Positions 16,793 to 25,454 of a stretch of DNA of 64,000 nt are shown here, one piece after another; position 1 is the first letter of the stretch, and the number at the start of each line of letters is the position of its first letter. The notes below the pieces were generated by a model. The model was not told the origin of the DNA. It did not search any database and worked only from the letters and a program-made list of their open reading frames with translations. The position numbers were made by a program, and so were the translations under genes. This DNA is from Pseudoalteromonas holothuriae (GTDB lineage: Bacteria; Pseudomonadota; Gammaproteobacteria; Enterobacterales; Alteromonadaceae). Where the stretch lies: positions 28,861 to 92,860 of the forward strand of contig NZ_CAMAPC010000019.1 of NCBI RefSeq assembly GCF_945859825.1. Reading direction: 5' to 3'.

Positions 16793-19366
16793 ATGCGTTT
16801 AGATAGATTTACCAGCAAATTTCAGGCTGCGCTTTCTGATGCGCAATCATTGTCTCTAGGGCGGGACCATCAATTTATCGAACCAGTTCATTTAATGTAT
16901 GCACTATTACAGCAAAATGGTTCGAGTGTGCGTGCCTTGCTTGCTCAAGCAGGTGTGAGCGCAGATGAATTAAACAGTAAGTTATCTCAAGCAATTGAGA
17001 AAATATTCAAAGTTGAGGGTACAGGCGGGGATGTTCAGCTTTCAAACAATCTCGTTTCTTTGATCAATTTGTGTGACAAATACGCGCAAAAAAGAAAAGA
17101 TCAGTACATTTCCAGTGAGCTTTTTGTATTCGCGGCATGTGAAGACAAAGGGCCTTTAGGTGATATTTTCACCTCACTTAATATCACTCAACCCAAGATA
17201 GAGACTGCAATTAAAGCAATTCGTGGTGGCCAAAAAGTAGATAGCCCTAATGCAGAAGAAACAAGGCAATCGCTGGAAAAGTTCACCATTGACCTAACAG
17301 AGCGTGCTGAGCAAGGTAAACTTGATCCTGTTATTGGTCGTGATGATGAAATTCGTCGTACCATTCAGGTTTTGCAACGTCGTACAAAAAACAATCCTGT
17401 GCTAATTGGTGAACCTGGTGTTGGTAAAACGGCCATCGTTGAAGGGTTAGCGCAGCGCATTATCAATGGCGAAGTACCAGAGGGCTTAAAAGGTAAACGT
17501 GTTTTATCTTTAGATTTAGGCGCACTCGTTGCTGGTGCCAAATACCGTGGTGAATTTGAAGAGCGGCTAAAGTCGGTACTTAATGAACTGGCTAAAGAAG
17601 AAGGCCAAGTTATTCTGTTCATAGATGAAATTCATACTATGGTAGGAGCTGGTAAAACGGATGGTGCAATGGATGCGGGTAATATGTTAAAACCAGCCTT
17701 AGCGCGTGGTGAGTTACATTGTGTTGGCGCAACTACGCTGGACGAATATCGTCAGTACATAGAAAAAGACGCTGCACTTGAACGGCGTTTTCAAAAAGTA
17801 TTTGTAAGTGAACCCAGCGTTGAAGATACCATTGCTATCTTACGTGGTTTAAAAGAGCGCTATGAGTTACATCACTCAGTAGATATTACCGACCCAGCTA
17901 TTGTTGCTGCTGCAAATTTATCTCACCGTTATATCAGTGACCGTCAATTACCAGATAAAGCCATTGACTTAATTGATGAAGCTGGTAGCTCAATTCGCTT
18001 GCAAATAGACTCCAAGCCCGAACAACTCGATAAACTTGAGCGACGTATCATTCAGCTTAAACTTGAAGATAACGCGTTAGTTAAAGAAAAGGATGAAGCA
18101 AGTCAAAAGCGTCGCAGTGAAATGCAATCGTTAATAGGAGATCTTGAGGGTGAATATAAAGAGCTAGATGAAGTGTGGAATGCAGAAAAGGCATCATTGC
18201 AGGGCACGCAAGTTATTAAAGCCGAACTTGAACAAGCCCGTTTAGACTTGGAAGTAGCTAGGCGTGCAAGTGACTTACAACGCATGTCAGAGTTACAATA
18301 TGGCCGCATTCCCGAGTTAGAGAGAAAGCTTGATCTTGCTTCACAAGCAGAGATGCAAGAAATGAGCTTGTTGAAAAACCAAGTAGGAGAAGATGAAATA
18401 GCCGAGATTCTTTCTCGTTGGACAGGGATACCAGTGGCTAAGATGCTGCAAGGGGAGCGTGAAAAGCTATTACAAATGGAAGATGAGCTGCACAAAAAGG
18501 TGATTGGCCAAGATGAGGCTGTTACTGCAATTGCCAATGCTATTCGCCGTTCACGCGCTGGCCTTGCCGATCCAAACCGCCCAATTGGCTCATTTTTGTT
18601 CTTAGGCCCAACGGGTGTGGGTAAAACAGAACTTACTAAAGCTCTTGCGCATTTTATGTTTGATACCGAAGATGCCATGGTTCGTATTGATATGTCGGAG
18701 TTTATGGAAAAACATTCAGTCGCAAGACTGGTGGGCGCACCTCCGGGTTATGTTGGCTATGAAGAAGGTGGCTATTTAACTGAAGCTGTACGTCGCAGGC
18801 CTTATTCTGTCATATTACTCGATGAAATTGAGAAGGCACACCCTGATGTATTTAACATATTGCTTCAGGTACTAGATGATGGACGTTTAACTGATGGCCA
18901 AGGGCGCACTGTAGATTTTAAAAATGCCGTGATTATCATGACTTCAAATTTAGGCTCTGACATTATTCAAGAGCAGGCGGGAAGTAATGATTATGCTGCC
19001 TTGAAAGAGTTAGTCATGGGGGTGTTAGCGAGTCAATTTAGACCAGAGTTTATTAATCGAATTGATGAGACGGTGGTATTCCATCCGCTTGTAGGTGAGC
19101 ATATAAAGCAAATCGCCAGTATTCAATTAGAGAAGCTAGAGTCGCGTTTACGTGATAAAGGGTATGAATTTATTCTAACGCCTGCAGCACTTGAAAAAAT
19201 TGCAGCGAGTGGTTTTGACCCCGTGTTTGGTGCTAGGCCTTTAAAGCGTGCAGTTCAGCAATACATCGAAAACCCCTTAGCACAGCGTTTGCTCTCAGGT
19301 GACTTCATCAGTGGTGATAAAGTAACAGTTGATGTACAAGGCGATGACATTGTTTTTGTAAAATAA
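16793..19366 (+). CDS. clpB: Disaggregating chaperone ClpB
   Basis: AAA+ hexameric disaggregase that, with DnaK, pulls proteins out of aggregates after heat stress. The 857 residues match E. coli ClpB. Domains in order: N-domain (1-150), AAA-1 with Walker A GEPGVGKTA starting at residue 206, the coiled-coil M-domain (about 410-525), AAA-2 with Walker A GPTGVGKTE starting at residue 605, and the small C-terminal domain. No ClpP-binding loop (IGF/L) is apparent, as expected for ClpB. A sigma-32 promoter lies just upstream. Confidence 0.98.
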   Translation: MRLDRFTSKFQAALSDAQSLSLGRDHQFIEPVHLMYALLQQNGSSVRALLAQAGVSADELNSKLSQAIEKIFKVEGTGGDVQLSNNLVSLINLCDKYAQKRKDQYISSELFVFAACEDKGPLGDIFTSLNITQPKIETAIKAIRGGQKVDSPNAEETRQSLEKFTIDLTERAEQGKLDPVIGRDDEIRRTIQVLQRRTKNNPVLIGEPGVGKTAIVEGLAQRIINGEVPEGLKGKRVLSLDLGALVAGAKYRGEFEERLKSVLNELAKEEGQVILFIDEIHTMVGAGKTDGAMDAGNMLKPALARGELHCVGATTLDEYRQYIEKDAALERRFQKVFVSEPSVEDTIAILRGLKERYELHHSVDITDPAIVAAANLSHRYISDRQLPDKAIDLIDEAGSSIRLQIDSKPEQLDKLERRIIQLKLEDNALVKEKDEASQKRRSEMQSLIGDLEGEYKELDEVWNAEKASLQGTQVIKAELEQARLDLEVARRASDLQRMSELQYGRIPELERKLDLASQAEMQEMSLLKNQVGEDEIAEILSRWTGIPVAKMLQGEREKLLQMEDELHKKVIGQDEAVTAIANAIRRSRAGLADPNRPIGSFLFLGPTGVGKTELTKALAHFMFDTEDAMVRIDMSEFMEKHSVARLVGAPPGYVGYEEGGYLTEAVRRRPYSVILLDEIEKAHPDVFNILLQVLDDGRLTDGQGRTVDFKNAVIIMTSNLGSDIIQEQAGSNDYAALKELVMGVLASQFRPEFINRIDETVVFHPLVGEHIKQIASIQLEKLESRLRDKGYEFILTPAALEKIAASGFDPVFGARPLKRAVQQYIENPLAQRLLSGDFISGDKVTVDVQGDDIVFVK

Positions 19367-19893
19367 TGCCCAGAAGTAAGCTTGGCAAGTCCTTGTTGAG
19401 CTTACGGCCTTGGCTGATTAGCAGATGTGCAGCTACTAAGCCATTTTCCAATGGTAAAATCTGAGTATTTATTTAATGCAATTTAGGGCGTTTTAATTTT
19501 TACTGTATCTTTTCAGCAGTTATTCAGGTGTTTCCCCAAGGCAGAGCATAGTTATTTTATGTAAGTCTAGTGATAACGTAGAAAAATACTTATATGGGTA
19601 CTGCTCAAAGGCTTACGCTGCGTTGTCATGGGCTACTAACATAGAACACTATGCAACAGAGTCGATTCCTTGCATTGAAAGCCTTTGATTAGAACAAAAT
19701 TCATACCTCAAAAATAACAACCCCTAGTATAAAACACGCTTAGAAATATCATCATGACGAATCATTAACAAAAATGCGATTATTGTTATTGGAGCAAGGT
19801 GTGCTAAAACTAAACAATGAGTTCGCTTGCATTGCTGTTTATGTTTACGAGTGAGTATATTTCTTTTTGATCAATTTTATAACGAGGCATTAA
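19367..19893. other. Non-coding gap with inverted repeats
   Basis: About 530 bases between clpB and the receiver-PilZ gene. No protein is supported. It holds a weak inverted repeat just after clpB (GTAAGCT at 19376-19382, AGCTTAC at 19399-19405, no T-run) and the larger nested palindrome at 19605-19688 described separately. The promoter for the next gene is probably in 19700-19890 but was not assigned. Confidence 0.5.
19605..19688. repeat. Nested imperfect palindrome, possible dispersed repeat
   Basis: Outer arms TCAAAGGCTT (19605-19614) and AAGCCTTTGA (19679-19688) are perfect 10-bp complements about 64 bases apart. Inside them, GTTGTCAT (19622-19629) pairs with ATGCAAC (19651-19657) with one bulge, and a further CATAG/CTATG hairpin sits at the tip. 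The layout resembles a mobile or intergenic repeat unit. No second copy was found in this window, so repeat status is inferred. Confidence 0.4.
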
Positions 19894-20664
19894 ATGCAAG
19901 ATGTAAGCTTTTTAGTTGTTGACGACTGCCAGCTAGTTCGTAACTTAGTAAGAAATACCATAGAAAACCGATTAGGATCTGAGCGTGTGTATACCGCAGT
20001 CAATGGTAAAGAAGCGCTTGAGTTATTAAATGCACGAAAAATTGATGTGATTATTGCAGATTGGCAAATGCCAGAAATGGATGGTGATGAGTTACTGCGT
20101 AAGGTACGAAAGTCAGATAAGTTAAAAGCTATCCCTTTTATTATGATGAGTTCTTTAGGTGATAAAGAGCATGTCCTATCTGCTATTCAAAATGGGGTGT
20201 CGCAATATGTAATGAAGCCCTTCACTGCAGAGAAATTAGAAGATGCGATTCAAAAGTCTTGGAACTCGGCTAATCGCCGAGGTGCAACTAGATTGTCAAG
20301 CCTGCCTGAACACAAAGTAAGAGTTCAAACGAGCAATCGTAAGCTTGCAGGTACAGTTAAAAATATTAGTCATACAGGCATGCTTATTGAGTTGACTTAT
20401 AGCCGAGAGCTTCACCTATTTAATAACTACTCCTTTGAGCTTGATGTCTTTGATTTAAATGATGAAGGTAACGTATTAATTGAGCCTATTTACGGTATAC
20501 CGGTACGACTGATGGCACTTGAGTCAAATACTGGAAATACGAAAGTTTGCCAAATGGGTATTCGCTTTAGCAGCGGTATGCTTCACGAGACGGTTAAAAG
20601 CAAGCTGAACTATTTGTTACAGTCTATAGGTGAAAGTGGCACTGAACTCATTCAAGATAACTAA
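19894..20664 (+). CDS. Response regulator with PilZ domain
   Basis: A 256-residue protein combining a CheY-like receiver (about 1-125) and a PilZ domain (about 140-250). The receiver has acidic D10/D11, phospho-acceptor D56 in IADWQMPEMDG, and K108 in VMKPF. The PilZ part begins with RRGATRLSSLPEHKV and contains NISHTGM, approximating the c-di-GMP-binding RxxxR and D/NxSxxG motifs. It may join phosphorylation and c-di-GMP signals in motility control. No kinase is adjacent; a chemoreceptor gene is convergent downstream. The exact target is unknown. Confidence 0.85.
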   Translation: MQDVSFLVVDDCQLVRNLVRNTIENRLGSERVYTAVNGKEALELLNARKIDVIIADWQMPEMDGDELLRKVRKSDKLKAIPFIMMSSLGDKEHVLSAIQNGVSQYVMKPFTAEKLEDAIQKSWNSANRRGATRLSSLPEHKVRVQTSNRKLAGTVKNISHTGMLIELTYSRELHLFNNYSFELDVFDLNDEGNVLIEPIYGIPVRLMALESNTGNTKVCQMGIRFSSGMLHETVKSKLNYLLQSIGESGTELIQDN

Positions 20665-20704
20665 CCTTATATTGAGCAAATTCGCTTATCAAGTTAGGTA
20701 AATT

Positions 20705-20750
20705 AATAAGCAAAGTGATGTAAATTTACTCGCTTTGCTTATTATCTTTT
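20705..20750. terminator. Bidirectional hairpin between receiver-PilZ gene and chemoreceptor
   Basis: AATAAGCAAAG at 20705-20715 pairs perfectly with CTTTGCTTATT at 20733-20743. It is followed on the plus strand by ATCTTTT. It separates two convergent genes, so it likely ends both transcripts. Confidence 0.65.
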
Positions 20751-20758
20751 GGTTGCAG

Positions 20759-22306
20759 CTAAGCTTTAAATGTAAGCAGCAGCCCAGATATTTTGTTGGC
20801 ACTTTCAACTAATTTTGCTGCATCTTCTGCCACACGGTAACTTAATTGTAAATTGTCGTTACCATGCTCTCTTATGTTGCCAATATTGTTGTTTATCTCA
20901 ACACTGACGACTTGTTGTTGCTCTGCTGCAGCTGAAATTTCTTGTGCTGATTGAGCAATGTCACTTATTTGTGAGAAAATAGTTTCTAGTGCTTGTTGGC
21001 TCTGTTGACTTGCTTGTGCACAAGAGTCGGCTCTGTCTTTGGTGTTTTGCATGACTTTGGACCAACTAAATAGCGTGTCTTGAATCTCTTTAATTGAGGC
21101 ATAAATATGGCTGGTGGCATTTTGTGTTCTAGATGAAAGAGCCCGCACTTCATCGGCAACTACGGCAAAACCTCTGCCATGCTCACCCGCTCTAGCAGCT
21201 TCGATAGCTGCATTGAGCGCTAATAAATTAGTTTGCTCAGCAATGCCTTCAATTTCGGTCATCACTTTGCCTATTTTCTCAGCTTCACTGGCTAGTGATG
21301 TTGCTGTTTGTGCTGCTTCATCAACTTGGCCTGCCAAAGTAGTTACCATATGTGCGTTATCAGCCATAGAAGATTTGATGTCTTGGCAATGCTGTTGAGT
21401 TGCATCAACTTTGTTTGCGGTTTCTCCAGTGTTATGAGATATCTCCCCAATAGTGCTGCTCATTTGCGACATGGCTGCAGCAATGGAGCTTAAGCGCTGG
21501 CTTTGCGCTTGTATGCCTTGTTCGGTTTGGCTGGACTTATCATCAAGGCCTGTTGCAATATCTTTAAAGGTGAATGTGGAATCTTTCATGCGACCTAAAA
21601 CGGTACGTAATTTAGCTTGCAGCATACCTTGATTATACTTTGCAACACTAAAAGCACTATGACCATCATAAATATAGCGAGAAACGGAATCAAATTGTGC
21701 TTGCTGCTCTTTTAAAGCGCCAGGTGTTGTTATTAATTCTTCGTAATTGATAGCAAGTAATGCAATAAATGTTGCAAATAGCAGCAATGCGCTAGTTACT
21801 CCCAAAAACCAACCTGTTAAAACAATACTAAGCGCTGTAATTGCAAAGCTGAGGCTGCGACGTAAGGTGTATTGTTCACTCCAATGCCAAATACTTTTAC
21901 CTTGGTTGATTGCACTATATAATGTGTGTGCTCTTTGTTTTAGCGCATTGCTAGGACGTACTCTAACAGACTGATAGCCAATGAGTTGGCCACGTTCAAA
22001 AATTGGCGTAATAAAGGCATCTACCCAATAATAGCGACCATCTTTACAACGGTTTTTGACGACACCTCGCCAAGAATGTCCCTCTTTTAGCTTATCCCAT
22101 AACTCTTTAAATGCGGCTTTTGGCATGTCAGGGTGGCGAACTATATTATGGTTTTTACCAACGAGTTCTTCTTGAGAAAATCCAGAAACTGCACAAAAAG
22201 CATCATTTGCGTATGTTGTAACACCGCGTAAATCTGTAGTAGAGACAAGCTGATGGTTATCATCAAATGTGACCTCTTCATTAATTATATTGTGCCCGCG
22301 ACGCAT
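20759..22306 (-). CDS. PAS-domain methyl-accepting chemotaxis protein (Aer-like)
   Basis: Chemoreceptor of about 515 residues. An N-terminal PAS domain has the Aer-like pattern: TTDLRGVTTYANDAFC, GFSQEELVGKNHNIVRHPDMP and GRYYWVDAFITPI. A hydrophobic hairpin follows around residues 155-190, then a cytoplasmic signalling domain with the conserved tip EGIAEQTNLLALNAAIEAARAG and later FAVVADEVRALSSR. No periplasmic sensor domain is present, so sensing is probably internal, perhaps redox or oxygen as in Aer. The start at 22306 is preferred because GGAGA sits 6 bases before it; a second ATG lies at 22318. Confidence 0.9.
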   Translation of the reverse strand: MRRGHNIINEEVTFDDNHQLVSTTDLRGVTTYANDAFCAVSGFSQEELVGKNHNIVRHPDMPKAAFKELWDKLKEGHSWRGVVKNRCKDGRYYWVDAFITPIFERGQLIGYQSVRVRPSNALKQRAHTLYSAINQGKSIWHWSEQYTLRRSLSFAITALSIVLTGWFLGVTSALLLFATFIALLAINYEELITTPGALKEQQAQFDSVSRYIYDGHSAFSVAKYNQGMLQAKLRTVLGRMKDSTFTFKDIATGLDDKSSQTEQGIQAQSQRLSSIAAAMSQMSSTIGEISHNTGETANKVDATQQHCQDIKSSMADNAHMVTTLAGQVDEAAQTATSLASEAEKIGKVMTEIEGIAEQTNLLALNAAIEAARAGEHGRGFAVVADEVRALSSRTQNATSHIYASIKEIQDTLFSWSKVMQNTKDRADSCAQASQQSQQALETIFSQISDIAQSAQEISAAAEQQQVVSVEINNNIGNIREHGNDNLQLSYRVAEDAAKLVESANKISGLLLTFKA

Positions 22307-22318
22307 AGTTTTCTCCAT

Positions 22319-23104
22319 TAGCTAACAAGTCCGTTAAGGCTTTACGAGTATGTACTTATCATTTGAGAACACCTTTTTGGTGTTGTGATAGCACTTAGCT
22401 TTTATCTTAAGATGATGAAAGCTCGTAAGCATGCCGTTAAGATTTACTTTAATTTTTTAGATTATAGCGAGTTATCAAGTCGTACAACAGGGTGTATTTA
22501 AATGGTATAGCCATAGTTAGTCTGCACAGTAGAGTAGGCAAAAATACATCAGGGCTAAGTAATTACGCTATAAGAGAAAGTAAATTCAGCTATAGCAGGT
22601 CTATGTTTGAGCGGTTACACTGCGCGGCAAACATTAATTTTTTTGCCAATGGAACAGGTAAACCACTTTTTTATTTACGCACTAACTAGCAATGTGAGGC
22701 ATTCAAAAGAGATAGCACTCAGTTTAAAGCTTAATGCCTTTCATTAAAGTTGCAGACAGTTGAGGTGATATAACTCATTGCTAATTGAACTGAAAATTGT
22801 CAAGTACTCAATATGCAGGCTTTCAGTAAAGCCCAATTTGTTGTTTTTGTTAAGTGTAAACGAATCAGAGCAGTAGAAATAGGATTGAGTCAAACAATGA
22901 TGAACTCAATAAATTGTATCATACGTATATAAGTGGCAAACTGAGTATACATGTGGATTAACAATTTGCGCTCTATGATGTTGGCTAAGCATATAGCGAT
23001 ATACAAAGTGCCCAGCATCTAGGAAAAGTCATTATTGTAACTTGAGTATTGCAAGTTGTGCCCCCATAACGTTTGGCATTGCCTAACTGGCCGAGGATAT
23101 TTTT
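22319..23104. other. Long non-coding gap before gshA
   Basis: Almost 800 bases without a supported gene. Visible structures are a small hairpin AACACC/GGTGTT (22368-22373 with 22379-22384) near the chemoreceptor start, and AGGCATT (22697-22703) with AATGCCT (22733-22739). The only open frame (22492-22689) has no recognisable features. Promoters for the chemoreceptor (minus) and gshA (plus) must lie within it; none could be assigned with confidence. Confidence 0.5.
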
Positions 23105-24682
23105 TTGATTACTACAGATTTACAGACCACATTAGCGGCATTGTCAGTGCCACAGCATAAGTATGCAATTAAAGGTATTAAGCGAGGAATAGAGCGAGAA
23201 GCCCTACGCATCAATAAAAATGGAACTATTGCTAAAACACCCCACCCAGAAGAGACTGGTCACCCTCTGACACATAGTAGTATCACCACCGACTTTTCTG
23301 AGTCTTTATTAGAGTTTATTACACCAGCCAGTGATGACCCTGAACAAACATTATCGCAATTAAGAGATTTGCAAAAATTTACCGTGTCTAAAATGGGTGA
23401 TGAATTGCTTTGGCCAGTTAGCATGCCTTGCTTTATTAATGATGAAAATGATATTGCTTTAGCGCAGTTCGGTGACTCAAACGTTGGTAAAATGAAAACT
23501 TTATATCGGCAGGGGCTAAAGAACCGTTATGGTAGTATGATGCAGGCAATTGCGGGTGTGCATTTTAATATCTCTTATCCAGAGTCTCTATGGCAGAGCT
23601 TGGCGCAATTACAGAGCAACACGCAACCATTACAGCATTTTATTTCAGATAAATATCTGGGGTTAATTCGTAATTTTAAGCGAGAGCTTTGGCTTATTAG
23701 TTATTTATTCGGTTCTTCACCGGCGTTATGCTCATCGTTTTTGCAAGGTAAAGAGAGTCATCTGCCCTTTAAGAAACTAGGCAAGGGTACTTTATATTTA
23801 GAATACGGCACGGCTTTGCGTTTAGGCGATTTGGGTTATACCAATAGCGCACAATCATCACTAAAGGTGACATACAACTCATTGGATGATTATATTGGTG
23901 GATTACGAGAGGCGATTCGTTGTCATTCTGACTTATATGGTCAATTAGATGATTACACCAGTGCAGCTCCAAAGCAGTTGAATAAAAATATTTTACAAAT
24001 AGAAAACGAATTTTATTCACCTATTAGGCCAAAACGTAATGCACTTAGCGGTGAACCACCAACGCATGCCTTAGAGCGCGGTGGTATTGAATATATAGAA
24101 ATTCGCGCGTTGGATGTCAATCCATTTGTTGATACTGGAATAAGCCTAGAGCAAATTAATTTCCTTGATGTATTTTTGACTTATTGCTTATTAAAGCCGT
24201 CGCCCATGATGCATTGGGATGAGCAAAAGGTCAGTCAAGACAACTTAACCACAGTTGTCAATCAAGGTCGAGACCCTCAAGTAAAGTTACAGCAACATGA
24301 TGAGCAAGTATTGCTTAGCCAGTGGGCTGCGGATATTTTTGCCGAGTTAGCAGGTGTTGCAAGCTGGATGGACGAAGCACAGCAAAGTAATAAGTATTCA
24401 GACACTATACAAGCATTAAGCTCTTGGGTTACACAGCCAGAGAAAACATTTTCTGGTCGCTTAGTTGCACAGCTCAAGTCGCAGCAGCAAGACTGCGGTA
24501 TAATGGCACTTCATTTAGCTGAGAATTACAAAGCATCGTATTTGAATATTAATTATCAGCAATATAGTGAACAAGCACTCAATGGGGTTGCTGAACAGTC
24601 ACAACAAGCGGCTAAGTCTATAAAGCAAAGTGATGAGAAAGACTTCGTTGCTTTTCTTGATGATTACTTTGCTAAAGCGTAG
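23105..24682 (+). CDS. gshA: Glutamate-cysteine ligase
   Basis: First and rate-limiting step of glutathione synthesis: ATP-dependent joining of glutamate and cysteine. The 525 residues align end to end with E. coli GshA: GIERGIEREALRINKNG-like opening, TDFSESLLEFITP, NRYGSMMQAIAGVHFN, and ALERGGIEYIEIRALDVNPF. The start is TTG, fixed by GAGGA about 7 bases upstream. E. coli gshA is also known to use TTG, so this weak start seems conserved. It is monocistronic here, followed by a hairpin. Confidence 0.97.
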   Translation: MITTDLQTTLAALSVPQHKYAIKGIKRGIEREALRINKNGTIAKTPHPEETGHPLTHSSITTDFSESLLEFITPASDDPEQTLSQLRDLQKFTVSKMGDELLWPVSMPCFINDENDIALAQFGDSNVGKMKTLYRQGLKNRYGSMMQAIAGVHFNISYPESLWQSLAQLQSNTQPLQHFISDKYLGLIRNFKRELWLISYLFGSSPALCSSFLQGKESHLPFKKLGKGTLYLEYGTALRLGDLGYTNSAQSSLKVTYNSLDDYIGGLREAIRCHSDLYGQLDDYTSAAPKQLNKNILQIENEFYSPIRPKRNALSGEPPTHALERGGIEYIEIRALDVNPFVDTGISLEQINFLDVFLTYCLLKPSPMMHWDEQKVSQDNLTTVVNQGRDPQVKLQQHDEQVLLSQWAADIFAELAGVASWMDEAQQSNKYSDTIQALSSWVTQPEKTFSGRLVAQLKSQQQDCGIMALHLAENYKASYLNINYQQYSEQALNGVAEQSQQAAKSIKQSDEKDFVAFLDDYFAKA

Positions 24683-24684
24683 GC

Positions 24685-24718
24685 AAAAAAAAGCGCAGTT
24701 TAATAAACTGCGCAAATA
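24685..24718. terminator. Hairpin after gshA
   Basis: GCGCAGTTT at 24693-24701 pairs with AAACTGCGC at 24705-24713, with a 3-base loop. An A8 run lies on the left side, so it looks stronger as a terminator for minus-strand transcription; the right side is only AAATAAAT. It may still end gshA. Confidence 0.55.
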
Positions 24719-24736
24719 AATTTCAGGGATGAAACA

Positions 24737-25414
24737 ATGCTAAACTGCTGCATTCATAAGTTAGGACTGGCATTATTTAGAAAAGTTCAATGGGTTTTAA
24801 AAAAAATGCAAAAATTTATAACTTTATTGTCAGTACTGTTTTTTGTAACTGGTTGCGCCACCGCACCACCAAAGCAACCTCATGATATATGTAAAATATT
24901 TAAAGAAAAAGAAGATTGGTACTATGATGCGCGTGACGCTCAGGATAAGTGGGGGTCACCCAAGCATGTGCTGATGGCAATGATGTATCAAGAAAGTTCC
25001 TTCAAGCACGATGCCGCGCCTCCAATGGAATATTTTTTATGGGTGATCCCTATTGGTCGAGTTAGTTCAGCTTATGGCTATTCCCAAGCTAAAACTCCTA
25101 CATGGAGTGACTATAAACGAGAAACAGGTAACTCAGGTGCCGACAGGGATGATTTTGAAGATGCCATCGATTTTATGGGCTGGTTTGTTTATAAAACCCA
25201 TAAGGTAAATGGAATATCAAAGTGGGATGCGTATGCGCAATATTTGAATTACCACGAAGGGTGGGGTGGCTACAAACGAGGCACTTACCGTAAGAAAAAA
25301 TGGCTAATGTCAGTTGCAAATAAAGTGAAACACAGAGCCAGTCGTTATGGTGCACAGTTAAAGCGCTGCGAAGATGACTTAGACAAAAACTGGTTTGAGC
25401 GACTATTTGGCTAA
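24737..25414 (+). CDS. Lipoprotein with lytic transglycosylase (SLT)-like domain
   Basis: Putative peptidoglycan-active lipoprotein. Lipobox VTGC (cysteine 41 counted from the first ATG) ends the signal peptide. The body has a GSPKHVLMAMMYQESSFKHDA segment, where the Glu is in the catalytic SLT position, then SSAYGYSQAKTPTWSDYK and YLNYHEGWGGYKRGTY, all typical of SLT enzymes. The first ATG has an AGGGA site but gives an unusually long 23-residue N-region; ATG 24806 gives a normal signal peptide but lacks a ribosome site. Substrate and partners are unknown. Confidence 0.78.
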   Translation: MLNCCIHKLGLALFRKVQWVLKKMQKFITLLSVLFFVTGCATAPPKQPHDICKIFKEKEDWYYDARDAQDKWGSPKHVLMAMMYQESSFKHDAAPPMEYFLWVIPIGRVSSAYGYSQAKTPTWSDYKRETGNSGADRDDFEDAIDFMGWFVYKTHKVNGISKWDAYAQYLNYHEGWGGYKRGTYRKKKWLMSVANKVKHRASRYGAQLKRCEDDLDKNWFERLFG

Positions 25415-25425
25415 TGAATAAGTTT

Positions 25426-25447
25426 GGAGATAGCGCGAGCTATCTCC
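25426..25447. terminator. Bidirectional hairpin between convergent genes
   Basis: A 9-bp perfect stem, GGAGATAGC at 25426-25434 and GCTATCTCC at 25439-25447, with a GCGA loop. It sits between the SLT-like lipoprotein gene and the ABC permease gene, which face each other. There is no clear T-run on either side. Confidence 0.5.
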
Positions 25448-25454
25448 GTACTTT

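Noticed and set aside
18103..18678. 191-residue frame on the minus strand inside clpB
   Set aside because: Shadow of the highly conserved clpB coding frame; its residues are those expected from antisense of that frame.
19376..19405. Inverted repeat after clpB as a Rho-independent terminator
   Set aside because: 7-bp stem with a 16-base loop and no T-run.
22492..22689. 65-residue open frame in the gap before gshA
   Set aside because: No ribosome site, no recognisable domain and atypical composition; treated as chance.
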